64,000 nt of DNA from JBCCGI01 sp039029355 (GCA_039029355.1 JBCCGI010000009.1:96102-160101), one strand, 5' to 3'; positions 27,005 to 35,877 are shown, numbered from the stretch's first letter. Translations and numbers: made by a program. The notes: generated by a model from the sequence alone, not told the origin.

Positions 27005-28489
27005 ATGGGTCCGCGCCCGGCATTCCTCTCCGCGCTTCTGATCTCGATCGTGCTCGCCGGATGCGGCGGTGACGACGGCCCGCCGGCGCCTCCGGCCGAA
27101 CCGCCGCCCGCGGCCCCGCTGCCCGCCGAGATCGCAAGCCTCGACCCGCGGCTGGCCGCCGCGATGCGCAAGGTGGCGGCCGACGTGAACGCCAACCCGC
27201 TCGACCCGACGCGGTGGCGCGGACTCGCGATGCTCTACCACGGCAACGACTTCGTCGAGCAGGCGGACGCCTGCTACGCGACCAGCACGCGGCTCGACGC
27301 ACGCGACGCCGAGGCCTGGTACGCGTGGGGCCTGGTCGCCTCGCGCCACGGCGACGCGGCGACGGCGCGGGCACGCGTCGAGCGCTCGATCGACCTCGAC
27401 CCGACCTACGTCCCGGCCTATTGGCGCATGGGCCAGTGGTTCTTCGCCGAGGGCGACTTCGACTCGGCGCGAACGTGGTACACGCGCTGCACCGAGGCCG
27501 GTGCGAGCCAGGCCAGCGGCTGGATCGGGCTCGCGCGCGTGCACCTGCAGCGCGGCGAGGCCGAGCCGGCCGCGCGCATCCTCGAAGAGCGCATCCTGAT
27601 GGGCCCCAACGACGGCTACGGCCGCCAGCTGCTCGCGAGCGCCTACAACATGCTCGGGCGCGAAGACGAGGCGCGCGTGCTCGCGAGCCAGGGCCGCGGC
27701 GCGCAGCCGGCCTTCCCCGACCCGCGCTGGCTCTCGATCCTCGGCCTGCGGACCGGGCGGAGCATCGACCTCGAGCGCGCCAACTCGCTCGTGCGCGGCG
27801 GACGGGCGCAGCAGGCGGTGCAGATGCTCGAGGGCATGCGGCGCGCCTTCCCCGACGACGCGGTCGTGCTCTCCAACCTGGCCTTTGCGCTGCTGCGCAC
27901 GAGCAAGATCGACGAGGCCATGCAGCGTGCGCGCGAGGCCGCGGCGCTCGATCCTTCGGCGTATCGGCCGCTGCTCGTGCAGGCGATGGCGAGCGAGGCC
28001 AAGGGCGGCGACCGCGGCTCGCCCGAGGCCCTCGCGCTGACCCGCAGCGCGCTCTCCAAGATGCCGACGGCGGTCGACGCGCTCTCCTTCGAGGGGTTGC
28101 TGTGCGCGCGGGCGGGCGACGGCGAGGGAGCCCTGGACGCCTACCGCCGCGCGTCGGCCCAGGCACCCGACAACACCGAGCTCCTCTCGAACGTCGCGCT
28201 CACCGAGCGCGGCCTAGGCCTCTACGACGACGCGGCCGCGACCTATGAGCGGCTGCTGAGGATCGCTCCGTCGAACCTGAAGGCACGCGTGGGCATGGCC
28301 GCGGTGCGCAAGGAGGCGGGTGACCTGCCCGGCGCCGAGGAGCTGCTTCAGGGAGCGCTCGAGGACGTGCTCAAGGTCGCGGACGAGCGCCACCCCGATA
28401 CGCGCACGATCCTGCTGCGCCTGTCCGAGGTGCTCGACGCGCAGGGCAAGTCCGACGAAGCGGACGCCGTGCGCCGCCGGATTCGCTGA
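27005..28489 (+). CDS. TPR-repeat lipoprotein
   Basis: 494 residues. Signal and lipobox: FLSALLISIVLAGCGGDD. After a Pro-rich linker the protein is almost all tetratricopeptide repeats, for example DACYATSTRLDARDAEAWYA, RVERSIDLDPTYVPAYWRMG, PDDAVVLSNLAFALLRTS and YRRASAQAPDNTELLSNVAL. TPR lipoproteins are typical companions of exosortase/EPS loci (the PEP-CTERM/XrtA PrsT-like class), and this one directly precedes the VPEID-CTERM and exosortase genes, so a role in polymer assembly or export is plausible. The ATG at 27005 is the only in-frame start giving the signal peptide; a nearby ATG at 26994 is out of frame. Confidence 0.85.
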   Translation: MGPRPAFLSALLISIVLAGCGGDDGPPAPPAEPPPAAPLPAEIASLDPRLAAAMRKVAADVNANPLDPTRWRGLAMLYHGNDFVEQADACYATSTRLDARDAEAWYAWGLVASRHGDAATARARVERSIDLDPTYVPAYWRMGQWFFAEGDFDSARTWYTRCTEAGASQASGWIGLARVHLQRGEAEPAARILEERILMGPNDGYGRQLLASAYNMLGREDEARVLASQGRGAQPAFPDPRWLSILGLRTGRSIDLERANSLVRGGRAQQAVQMLEGMRRAFPDDAVVLSNLAFALLRTSKIDEAMQRAREAAALDPSAYRPLLVQAMASEAKGGDRGSPEALALTRSALSKMPTAVDALSFEGLLCARAGDGEGALDAYRRASAQAPDNTELLSNVALTERGLGLYDDAAATYERLLRIAPSNLKARVGMAAVRKEAGDLPGAEELLQGALEDVLKVADERHPDTRTILLRLSEVLDAQGKSDEADAVRRRIR

Positions 28490-28586
28490 GCCGGCGCACG
28501 GATTTGAAACTCGGGCTTCATCCGCCCACAACTCGTGGCCGAGGAGGGGGGAGTCCGGCGGCACCGCCGCGCGGACCGGCTCACGG

Positions 28587-28796
28587 ATGATCAGGAAAAC
28601 CCTTCTGCGATGGCGCGTCTCCCGGGTTCTGCCCGCACTGGTGCTGCTGGTGCTGCTCGCCGACAGCGCGTCGGGTCAGATGCTCGCCACGCGCCGCGTG
28701 CCGGAGATCGACGCGTCGCTGATCGGGCGCGCGCTCACGCTGGTGTTCGGCGGAGTGCTGTTGCTAACGCAGCGCATCCGGCGCGCACGGCGGTAG
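28587..28796 (+). CDS. Minimal VPEID-CTERM protein, exosortase substrate
   Basis: 69 residues. It has an N-terminal signal peptide (helix VLPALVLLVLLADSASG, cleavage probably after ASG). Only about 8 residues follow before the sorting signal, which starts VPEIDASLIG, continues as a hydrophobic helix (ALTLVFGGVLLLT) and ends in the basic tail QRIRRARR. The VPEID motif, helix and Arg cluster are the three parts of a VPEID-CTERM tag. The exosortase E gene follows directly. After both cleavages almost no cargo remains, which suggests that the peptide is an anchor, a modified or polymer-linked unit, or a signal. The TPR gene ends 97 nt upstream. Confidence 0.85.
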   Translation: MIRKTLLRWRVSRVLPALVLLVLLADSASGQMLATRRVPEIDASLIGRALTLVFGGVLLLTQRIRRARR

Positions 28797-30361
28797 CCGG
28801 CACCCGGCTCTGGATCCTCGTCGCGGCGCTGGCGCTCGGCGAGGGGCTCCTGCTGACGTCGCGCTACGACCTGCCCGACCCCGAGCTCCTGGGAGGGCCG
28901 AGCGGCAGCCTGCTGCGCCTCGCGCCCTTCGTGCTGCCCGCCTGCATCGCGGTCGGCACCGCCGTCCTGCTGTTCGGGGGAGACGGCCTGCGGCGCGACC
29001 TCGCGGCGCTCGAACGCCCGGCGGGCGCGGCGCGCACGGCGGGCTTGGGAGCGGCGCACGTCCTCGCCTTCGCGGCCTTCTTCGCCCTGACGGGCGTGGT
29101 GCTGGATCCGGAGCGCGGCGGCGTCGGCCCGCTCGTCGCGTGGGCCGTCGCAGGAGGCGCGGCCTACGCCTGCCTGCTCGCCGCCGTAGCTCCGCTGCGC
29201 GATCTGGGCCGGCTGGGGCTGCGCTCGGGCGGCGTGCTCGGGGGCGGCACCCTGCTCGGCCTCTGCGCCTGGCAGGCGGGCCGCTTCGCGGACGCCGAGC
29301 TCTGGGGAGCCCTGGGCCAGACGACGCTGCTGTGCGTCCACGCGCTGCTGCACGGCTTCTCCAACGACGTGGTGCTCGACGCGCCGGCTCAGCTCGTCGG
29401 GCTCGGCGAGTTCCGCGTGCGTGTCGGGTCGGGCTGTTCGGGTTGGGAGGGGATCGGGTTGATCTCCGTCTTCCTGGGCGGCTATCTGTGGGCCTTCCGC
29501 GAGACGCTGCGCTTCCCCCGCGCCCTGGTGCTGCTGCCGCTCGGCGCGGCCGTCATGTGGGGGGCGAACGTCGTGCGCATCGCCGCGCTGATCGGGCTGG
29601 GGGCGCACGTTTCGCCCGAGCTGGCCGTCACCGCGTTCCACGCGCGCGCGGGCTGGATCCTGTTCTGCGCCATCTCGCTGGCGCTGGTGCTCGTCGCGAA
29701 GCGCTGGAGCTTCGTGGCGCGGAGCACCGCGGCGCCGGCGGGTCCCGGTCCGGCGACACCGTGGCTCCTGCCGCTGCTGGTCCTCGTCGGGGGCGGGCTG
29801 TTGACGGGCGCGTTTGCGGCGGATGTGGACCTCCTCGCGCCGCTGGCGGCGCTGGCGGCCGGAGCGCTCGCCTGGCGCGCACGCGCGCGCCTGCCGGACC
29901 TGTCTCCGCACTGGTCGCCGGTGGCTGTCGGCGCGGGCGCGCTGGTGTTCGCGCTTTGGGTCCCGCTGGCCGGCCGATCGGAGACCAGCTGGGAGGAGCT
30001 GCGTGCGCTGCCCTCCCTGCTCCTCGCCGGCTGGCTCGCGCTGCGCTGCCTGGCCACGGTGCTGATCGTCCCCATCGTTGAGGAGGTCGCCTTCCGCGGC
30101 TACCTGCTCCGACTGCTGCAGTCGCCCCGCTTCGACGAGGTTCCGCTCGGCCGGCTCACCGCCTTCTCGGTGGTCGGCTCGTCCGTGCTCTTCGGCCTGC
30201 TGCACCAGAGCTTCGTGGCGGCGACGCTGGCGGGAATGATCTTCGCCCTCGTGCTGGCGCGCCGCGCGCGGCTGGGAGACGCGGTCGTCGCCCACGCGAC
30301 CGCGAACGGGCTCCTCGTCGCGTGGGCGCTCGGCACGGGCCAGCTTGGCCTCTGGCTCTAG
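28796..30361 (+). CDS. xrtE: Exosortase E / CAAX-protease fusion (VPEID-CTERM system)
   Basis: A polytopic fusion of about 520 residues. The exosortase half has the Cys-Arg-His triad in order: GSGCSGWEGIGL, NVVRIAALIGLG, FHARAGWILF. The C-terminal half is a CPBP/CAAX-type intramembrane protease: VEEVAFRGYLLRLL (EExxxR), SSVLFGLLHQSF (FxxxH) and VAHATANGLL. It should cut the VPEID tag of the adjacent small protein. The start is unresolved. From ATG 28610 (deep inside the VPEID gene, in another frame) to GTG 28931 (after the first helix) there is no ATG, GTG or TTG in frame. The coordinate given marks where convincing coding sequence begins beside the VPEID stop. A rare start codon, a -1 frameshift or an assembly error could explain it. 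Confidence 0.85.
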   Translation, partial: AGTRLWILVAALALGEGLLLTSRYDLPDPELLGGPSGSLLRLAPFVLPACIAVGTAVLLFGGDGLRRDLAALERPAGAARTAGLGAAHVLAFAAFFALTGVVLDPERGGVGPLVAWAVAGGAAYACLLAAVAPLRDLGRLGLRSGGVLGGGTLLGLCAWQAGRFADAELWGALGQTTLLCVHALLHGFSNDVVLDAPAQLVGLGEFRVRVGSGCSGWEGIGLISVFLGGYLWAFRETLRFPRALVLLPLGAAVMWGANVVRIAALIGLGAHVSPELAVTAFHARAGWILFCAISLALVLVAKRWSFVARSTAAPAGPGPATPWLLPLLVLVGGGLLTGAFAADVDLLAPLAALAAGALAWRARARLPDLSPHWSPVAVGAGALVFALWVPLAGRSETSWEELRALPSLLLAGWLALRCLATVLIVPIVEEVAFRGYLLRLLQSPRFDEVPLGRLTAFSVVGSSVLFGLLHQSFVAATLAGMIFALVLARRARLGDAVVAHATANGLLVAWALGTGQLGLWL

Positions 30362-30461
30362 CCGCGCGCCGACGGCCGCTAGAGTTCGCGGACGGCCCAC
30401 AAGAAGGCGTCGGTTCGGCTACAGAACGCGCTCTCCCAGCCGCCGATACGGGTGCATCCCC

Positions 30462-32249
30462 ATGACCCGTACCCGCGAAATCATCCTAGGTCTGAACGCC
30501 TGGCACGGAGACGCAGCCGCGTGCCTGCTGGTCGACGGACGACTCGTTGCTGCGGTGGAGGAAGAGCGCTTCCGCCGCGTTAAGCACTGGGCCGGCTTCC
30601 CCTCCGAAGCGGTCCGTTGGTGCCTCGCCGACGCAGGCGTTGAGCCCGAAGAGCTGAGCTGGATCGCCGTGAACCGCGACCCGCGCGCCAACCTGGTGCG
30701 CAAGGTCGCGTTCGCCCTCCGCCACCGCCCCAGCCTACAGCTGGTGCGCGACCGCTCGCGCAACGCGGCGCGCTTCGGCACGGTCGAAGGCGAGGTGGCC
30801 GCAGCCCTGCGCGTGCCCGAGGCGAGCCTGCGCGCGCAGGTCGCGCGCGTCGAGCACCACCGCGCGCACCTCGCGAGCAGCTACCTCGCGTCGCCCTTCA
30901 ACCGCGCCGCGCTGATCTCGGTCGACGGCTTCGGCGACTTCTCCAGCAGCGCCTGGGGCGTCGGAACCGGACGCGAGATCGAGATCCGCGGCAGGACCTT
31001 CTTCCCGCACTCGCTGGGCCTGTTCTACCAGGCTCTGACGCAGTGGCTGGGCTTCCCGAAGTACGGCGACGAGTACAAGGTGATGGGCCTCGCCGCCCAC
31101 GGCGCGCCGCGCTACGTCGATCGACTGCGGCCCCTGGCCTGGCTCGACAACCGCGGCGATCTGCGCCTGGCGCTCGAGTGCTTCCAGCACCACACGGCGG
31201 CCGTCACGAGCGCCTGGAACGGCTGTGAGCCGACCCAGGGCAGCGTCTTCTCCGCCGGCCTCGAGCGGCTGTTGGGGCCGGCGCGGCGTCCGGAGGACGA
31301 GCTCGATGAGTTCCACGCCGACATGGCCGCGTCGGTGCAGCGCTACTACGAGGAGCTGCTCTTCCGCATGCTGCGGCGGCTGTCGGAACAGACCGGCCAG
31401 AGCGACCTGTGCCTGTCGGGCGGGTGTGCCATGAACAGCCTGGCCAACGGACGCATCCTCGAAGAGACGCCCTTCGAGCGCCTCTTCGTCCCGCCCGCGC
31501 CCGGTGACGCCGGGGGCGCGGTGGGCGCCGCGCTGTCGGTGTGGTGCGAGCGCCTGGGGCGCCAGCGTGTCTTCGAGATGGACAGCGCGCTCCTGGGCCC
31601 GAGCTTCGGCGACGAGGAGATCGCGGCCCTGATCCTGCGACGCCGCGACGAGCTCGACGCGGCGGACTGCGTCGTGGAGCGGATCGAGGACGAGGGCGAG
31701 CTGTGCGACCGCACCGCCGCCCGCCTGGCCGCCGGCGACGTCGTCGGGTGGTTCCAGGGCCGCATGGAATGGGGCCCGCGAGCGCTCGGCAACCGCAGCA
31801 TCCTCGCCGACCCGCGTCGCGATGACATGCGCGACGTGCTGAACACGAAGATCAAGCTGCGCGAGACCTTCCGGCCCTTCGCGCCCGCCGTGCTGCGCGA
31901 GGAGGTCGGGAGCTGGTTCGATCGCGAGGGCGACGTGCCCTTCATGCTGCAGGTCTGGCCGGTCCGCGCCGACCGGCACGACGAGGTGCCCGCCGTCACC
32001 CACGCCGACGGGTCGGGCCGCCTGCAGACGGTCGAGGCGGCGACCAATCCGCGCTTCCACCGCCTCCTCGGCGCCTTCCGGCGCGAGACCGGCGTGCCGA
32101 TTCTCGTGAACACCTCGTTCAATGAGAACGAGCCGGTCGTTTGCACACCGGAGCAGGCGCTCAACTGCTTCCTGCGGACGCGGATGGACTGCCTGATCGT
32201 CGGCTCCTGGCTCGTGCGCCGTCGCCCGAGCGTCGCCGAGGCCGCATAG
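30462..32249 (+). CDS. Carbamoyltransferase, NodU/TobZ family
   Basis: 595 residues from the ATG at 30462. It begins ILGLNAWHGDAAACLLVDG and has VEEERFRRVKHWAGFP, the metal-site block VEHHRAHLASSYLASPF and ISVDGFGDFSS. The C-terminal YrdC-like part has GRMEWGPRALGNRSILADPR, KLRETFRPFAPAVL and PILVNTSFNENEPVV. These enzymes make carbamoyl-adenylate from carbamoyl phosphate and ATP and carbamoylate a sugar or antibiotic. Here it most likely decorates an exopolysaccharide sugar, since it heads the plus-strand half of the EPS locus. The frame from 30345 has a low-quality extension and was rejected. The 100-bp gap after the exosortase gene holds no obvious signal. Confidence 0.9.
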   Translation: MTRTREIILGLNAWHGDAAACLLVDGRLVAAVEEERFRRVKHWAGFPSEAVRWCLADAGVEPEELSWIAVNRDPRANLVRKVAFALRHRPSLQLVRDRSRNAARFGTVEGEVAAALRVPEASLRAQVARVEHHRAHLASSYLASPFNRAALISVDGFGDFSSSAWGVGTGREIEIRGRTFFPHSLGLFYQALTQWLGFPKYGDEYKVMGLAAHGAPRYVDRLRPLAWLDNRGDLRLALECFQHHTAAVTSAWNGCEPTQGSVFSAGLERLLGPARRPEDELDEFHADMAASVQRYYEELLFRMLRRLSEQTGQSDLCLSGGCAMNSLANGRILEETPFERLFVPPAPGDAGGAVGAALSVWCERLGRQRVFEMDSALLGPSFGDEEIAALILRRRDELDAADCVVERIEDEGELCDRTAARLAAGDVVGWFQGRMEWGPRALGNRSILADPRRDDMRDVLNTKIKLRETFRPFAPAVLREEVGSWFDREGDVPFMLQVWPVRADRHDEVPAVTHADGSGRLQTVEAATNPRFHRLLGAFRRETGVPILVNTSFNENEPVVCTPEQALNCFLRTRMDCLIVGSWLVRRRPSVAEAA

Positions 32250-32356
32250 CGGCCCGCGGCAGGGCCTCGATCCACAAGATCCGGGGCGAGGCGGGGGTTT
32301 GCCCCACCGAGCTTTGTGCCTGGCGCCACGAATTGTGGCTCCACCCTCAAGGGTTC

Positions 32357-32390
32357 GGGGGTCCGTTCCGATCTACGGAACCCTACCCCC
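32357..32390 (+). promoter_or_regulatory. Strong leader hairpin upstream of the epimerase gene
   Basis: The outer stem GGGGGT/ACCCCC and inner stem GTTCCG/CGGAAC (loop ATCTA) form a 34-nt hairpin ending 25 nt before the ATG at 32416. A second small stem GCCAC/GTGGC lies near 32330-32344. No U tract follows, so attenuation or mRNA processing between carbamoyltransferase and epimerase genes is possible. Confidence 0.4.
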
Positions 32391-32415
32391 TACCCCTGCG
32401 AAATTCGCTCTACCC

Positions 32416-33546
32416 ATGACGGCTCCCCAATCGATCCACGGATCGGACGTAGACTTCCGCGGCAAGCGCGTGCTCGTGGCCGGCGGCGGCGGCTTCATCG
32501 GCGGACACCTAGCGCGCCGCATGCTCGCGCGTGGCGCCGAGCTGGTCCGGGTTGCGGACATCAAGCAGCTGGACGACTGGTACCAGGTGCACGAGAAGTG
32601 CGAGAACCTCGTGCTCGACCTGTCGCGCATCTCCGACTGCCGGATCGCCTGCGACGGCATCGACTACGTCTTCAACCTCGCCGCCGACATGGGCGGGATG
32701 GGGTTCATCGAGAACAACAAGTCGCTCTGCATGTTGAGCGTCTTGATCAACACGCATCTGCTCGAGGCGTCGCGTGACTCGGGCGCCGAGCGCTTCTTCT
32801 TCGCCTCCTCTGCCTGCGTCTATAACGCGGACAAGCAGAAGGACCCCGACGTCACGCCGCTGCGCGAAGAGGACGCCTACCCCGCGCTCCCCGAGGACGG
32901 CTACGGCTGGGAGAAGCTCTTCTCCGAGCGCATGTGCCGGCACTTCCGCGAGGACTTCGGCCTGGAGACGCGCATCGCGCGCTTCCACAACATCTACGGC
33001 CCGAACGGCACCTTCGACGGCGGCCGCGAGAAGGCGCCCGCCGCACTGTCGCGCAAGGTCATCGAGGCGAAGTACTCCGGCGAGCTCGGGGTAGAGATCT
33101 GGGGCGACGGCGCTCAGACGCGCAGCTTCACCTACATCGAGGACTGCCTGGACGGCATCGAGCGCGTCTTCTGCGGGCACGTCGCCGAGCCGCTCAACGT
33201 CGGCTCGTCCGAGCTCGTCACGATCGACCAGCTGGTCGACGTGCTCGAGGAGATCGCCGAGGTGAAGCTCGACCGCAAGTACAACCTCACGGCCCCGCGC
33301 GGCGTAAACGGGCGCAACAGCGACAACACGCGCATCCTCTCCGCTTATGGCTGGGAGCCCACGACGCCGCTCTTCGAGGGCATGAGGCAAACCTACGCTT
33401 GGATCCTCGGCGAGATGCAGTCGAGGGAACGGTTCTCGGACCTCCTTTCCGCCCCCCTTTCGTCCCCCTCCCCGTCGCCTTGGCCCGCTTCCTCCTCGTC
33501 AACCAGTTCTACTGGCCCGACTTCGCGAGTACAGGACAACACCTGA
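32416..33546 (+). CDS. NAD-dependent epimerase, GDP-mannose 3,5-epimerase-like
   Basis: 376 residues from the ATG at 32416. Extended SDR with the Rossmann motif VAGGGGFIGGHLARRM, the block ADMGGMGFIENNKSL characteristic of GDP-mannose 3,5-epimerases, FASSACVYN, catalytic YGWEK, HNIYGPNGTFDGGREKAPAA, and DGAQTRSFTYIEDC. It would convert GDP-mannose to GDP-L-galactose or GDP-gulose for the polymer. The last 40 or so residues (from about SRERFSDLL) are a Ser/Pro/Thr-rich tail that overlaps the next glycosyltransferase by 67 nt in another frame. The tail probably has no fold and may reflect loss of an earlier stop. Second gene of the plus-strand EPS operon. Confidence 0.88.
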   Translation: MTAPQSIHGSDVDFRGKRVLVAGGGGFIGGHLARRMLARGAELVRVADIKQLDDWYQVHEKCENLVLDLSRISDCRIACDGIDYVFNLAADMGGMGFIENNKSLCMLSVLINTHLLEASRDSGAERFFFASSACVYNADKQKDPDVTPLREEDAYPALPEDGYGWEKLFSERMCRHFREDFGLETRIARFHNIYGPNGTFDGGREKAPAALSRKVIEAKYSGELGVEIWGDGAQTRSFTYIEDCLDGIERVFCGHVAEPLNVGSSELVTIDQLVDVLEEIAEVKLDRKYNLTAPRGVNGRNSDNTRILSAYGWEPTTPLFEGMRQTYAWILGEMQSRERFSDLLSAPLSSPSPSPWPASSSSTSSTGPTSRVQDNT

Positions 33547-34772
33547 CCGACCTCGCCGAGCACCTCGTGCGACATGGACACGAGGTGCGCGTCCTGTGCT
33601 CCCGCGGGCGGTACCTCGAGGGTGGCCTCGAGGCACCGCGCAAGGAGGAGCACTCGGGGGTTCGGATCCACCGCGTTCGCGCCAGCGCCTTCGGCCGCCG
33701 CTTCACCGCCGGCCGGATGAGCGACTACCTATCGTTCCACGCCATGGCCGGCCCCCGGGTCGCGCTGACGCGCTGGGCCGACGTGGTCGTCACGCTCACG
33801 ACGCCGCCGCTCCTGGGGCTTTGGGGCGCGTTCGCGAAGAAGCTCCGCGGCGCTCGGCACGTGGTGTTCCTGATGGATCACCACCCCGACGCCGAGTTCG
33901 AGATGGGCCTCATCCAACGCACCTCGTCGCTGGGCCGCACGCTCGAGGACGTCTACGGCTGGGTGCTCCGCTCGGCGGACCACGTTGGCGTCCTCGGACG
34001 CCACATGGCCAAGCGGGTCCGCCAGCGCGGCGTGCCGCCGGAGCGCCTGTAGGTCGTTCCGATCTGGAGCCGCGCCGACGAGATCGTGCCCGTGAAGCAC
34101 AAGGACAACAACCTGCGGCGCAGCCTCGGGTGGGACGGCCGCTTCGTCGTGCTCTACTCCGGCAACGCCGGCTTCGTCCACCGCTTCGAAGAGCTGTGCG
34201 GGGCGATGAGGCGCCTGGCGATCGAGGATCCCGACGTGCTGTTCGCCTTCGTCGGCGGCGGCCCGCGCCGGGCCGAGATCGAGAGCTTCGCCAAAGAGTG
34301 GCGGCTCCAGAATGCCTCGTTCCTGCCCTACTTCCCGCGCGAATCGCTGGGCCTGTCGCTTCCGGCGGCGGACGCGCACTTCCTCTCTCTGCGCCGCGAG
34401 CACGTCGGAGTCTCGGTGCCCGGCAAGCTCTACGGCCAGCTCGCGTCCGGCCGCCCCGTATTGTTCGTGGGGCCGACGCGCTGCGAGACCGCCGAGGACG
34501 TCAGCGCGTCGGGCGCGGGCATCGTCGTCGGGCACGGCGACGCAAACGGCCTCGCCGACGCGATCCTCAGGCTCAAGCGCAACCCCGACCTCGTCGCTCG
34601 GATGGGAGCGGCCGGCCGGGAGTGGTTCCTCCTCAACCGAGAGCGCGTAGCCTCCTGCGAGATGTGGCGCAGGCTGCTCGAAGACGTCGCCGCAGGTCGG
34701 CCGGTCGAGCGCAAGCGCCGGCCCGCGCGCGGCGCAAGCTCCCCCAAGCGCGCAGCGACACGGGCGGCCTAG
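33480..34772 (+). pseudogene. Glycosyltransferase (WcaI-like GT4) interrupted by an in-frame TAG
   Basis: One uninterrupted frame except for a single TAG at 34050-34052. The N-terminal half (from TTG 33480: MARFLLVNQFYWPDFASTGQ, then LAEHLVRHGHEVRVLCSRG and a segment around VVFLMDHHPDAEFEMG) is followed, in the same frame, by VVPIWSRADEIVPV, VVLYSGNAGFVHRFEEL, FAFVGGGPRR and VSVPGKLYGQLASGRPVLFVG. These are the two Rossmann domains of one GT-B enzyme of the WcaI type. Codon use and composition are normal on both sides, so the stop looks recent (CAG or GAG to TAG would be one change). Readthrough or assembly error cannot be excluded. No Shine-Dalgarno sequence precedes the TTG; coupling to the epimerase gene is likely. 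Confidence 0.8.
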
Positions 34773-34773
34773 C

Positions 34774-35877
34774 ATGCGGGTCCTAGCGCTCGGCCCGGAG
34801 TCGTTCGGCGGCTTCGCGGGAATGGCCCAGGGCACGCGCGACTACCTGCGCGGGTTGCTGTCGGCGCCCGAGGTCGAGTCGGTGGACCTGCTGTGTCGGC
34901 GCCCTCCGAACCAGGACTTGCCGCTGCCCGAAGGCCTGCACGAGACGGTGCTGGAAGGCAACCCTGCACGCTTCGTCGTCGGCGCGGCGCGCGCGGCGCT
35001 CTCGCAGCGCTACGACCTGATCTTCTGCCTGCACCTGCGCCTGATGCCGGTGGCCTCCGTACTGAAGCGTGCCTTCGGCCTCCCCGTGTGGCTGCATGTG
35101 CACGGAATGGACGGTTGGGGGCCGACCGGCGCGATGAGCCACGGTTCGTCGGCGCGCGCCGACCTGGTTACGTCGTCGTCGCGCTACACGCTCGAGCGCT
35201 TCCTCAGCTGGGCAAGCGTCGACGAGGCGCGGACCGCGGTGCTCAACAACCCGTTCCACCCGGACCGGCTGGGCCCGGGCCCGAAGCCGGAGTACCTGCT
35301 CGAGCGCTACGGGCTGCACGGCAAGCGGGTGCTGCTGACCGTCGGGCGGATGCTCGGCGTCGACCGCTTCAAGGGGCACGACGAGATCCTGTACGCACTT
35401 CCGCAGCTCGCGCGTCGGCATCCGCAGGTGTCGTGGCTCGTGGTGGGCGACGGGCCGGACCAGGAGCGCATCCGCGGGCTCGTCGACGCCTCCGAGGTGA
35501 GCGAGCGCGTGGTGTTCGCCGGCCGCATCCGCGAGATCGAGAAGCGCGACCACTACCTGGTCGCGGACGCGTTCGCGCTGCCCAGTACGACCGAGGGCTT
35601 CGGCATCGTGTACCTCGAGGCGGCCGCGTGCGGGCTGCCGGTGCTGGGAGGCGACCGCGACGGTGCGCGCGACCCGCTTTGCGACGGGCGCCTGGGCATC
35701 CTGGTCGACCCGCACGACGAGCGGCAGCTTCTCGCCGGCCTCGACGAGCTCCTGCGGCGCCCGCGCGGCGTCCCCGACGAGCTCGCAACCTTCACCTTCG
35801 AACGCCACGCGGAGCGGATGCGCGAGCTGGTCGCGCGGTGCTTTGGCGGCCTCGGGAAGGGCAAGCGGGCGGCATGA
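34774..35877 (+). CDS. GT4 family glycosyltransferase
   Basis: 367 residues. GT-B fold: N-terminal LALGPESFGGFAGMAQGTRD, acceptor-domain PVWLHVHGMDGWG, then the donor domain with VLLTVGRMLGVDRFKGHDEI, WLVVGDGPDQERI, VVFAGRIREIEKRDHYLVAD and the E-x7-E block STTEGFGIVYLEAAACGLPV. It should add one sugar from an NDP-sugar to a lipid-linked EPS repeat unit on the cytoplasmic side. It starts 1 nt after the interrupted glycosyltransferase ends and its stop overlaps the polymerase gene (ATGA). Donor and acceptor cannot be read from sequence. Confidence 0.9.
   Translation: MRVLALGPESFGGFAGMAQGTRDYLRGLLSAPEVESVDLLCRRPPNQDLPLPEGLHETVLEGNPARFVVGAARAALSQRYDLIFCLHLRLMPVASVLKRAFGLPVWLHVHGMDGWGPTGAMSHGSSARADLVTSSSRYTLERFLSWASVDEARTAVLNNPFHPDRLGPGPKPEYLLERYGLHGKRVLLTVGRMLGVDRFKGHDEILYALPQLARRHPQVSWLVVGDGPDQERIRGLVDASEVSERVVFAGRIREIEKRDHYLVADAFALPSTTEGFGIVYLEAAACGLPVLGGDRDGARDPLCDGRLGILVDPHDERQLLAGLDELLRRPRGVPDELATFTFERHAERMRELVARCFGGLGKGKRAA

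Noticed and set aside
28490..28530. Sigma-54 type promoter (GG-N10-GC) before the VPEID gene
   Set aside because: The GGCGCACGGATTTG stretch has wrong spacing between the GG and GC elements.
32266..32292. GATCCAC-like motif shared by the leaders at 32.27 kb and 47.54 kb as a common EPS operator
   Set aside because: Only seven bases are shared and the dyad is perfect at only one of the two sites; chance is likely.
34050..34052. TAG as a pyrrolysine or programmed readthrough codon
   Set aside because: No flanking stem-loop or other TAG-containing genes were seen; a simple nonsense change explains it better.
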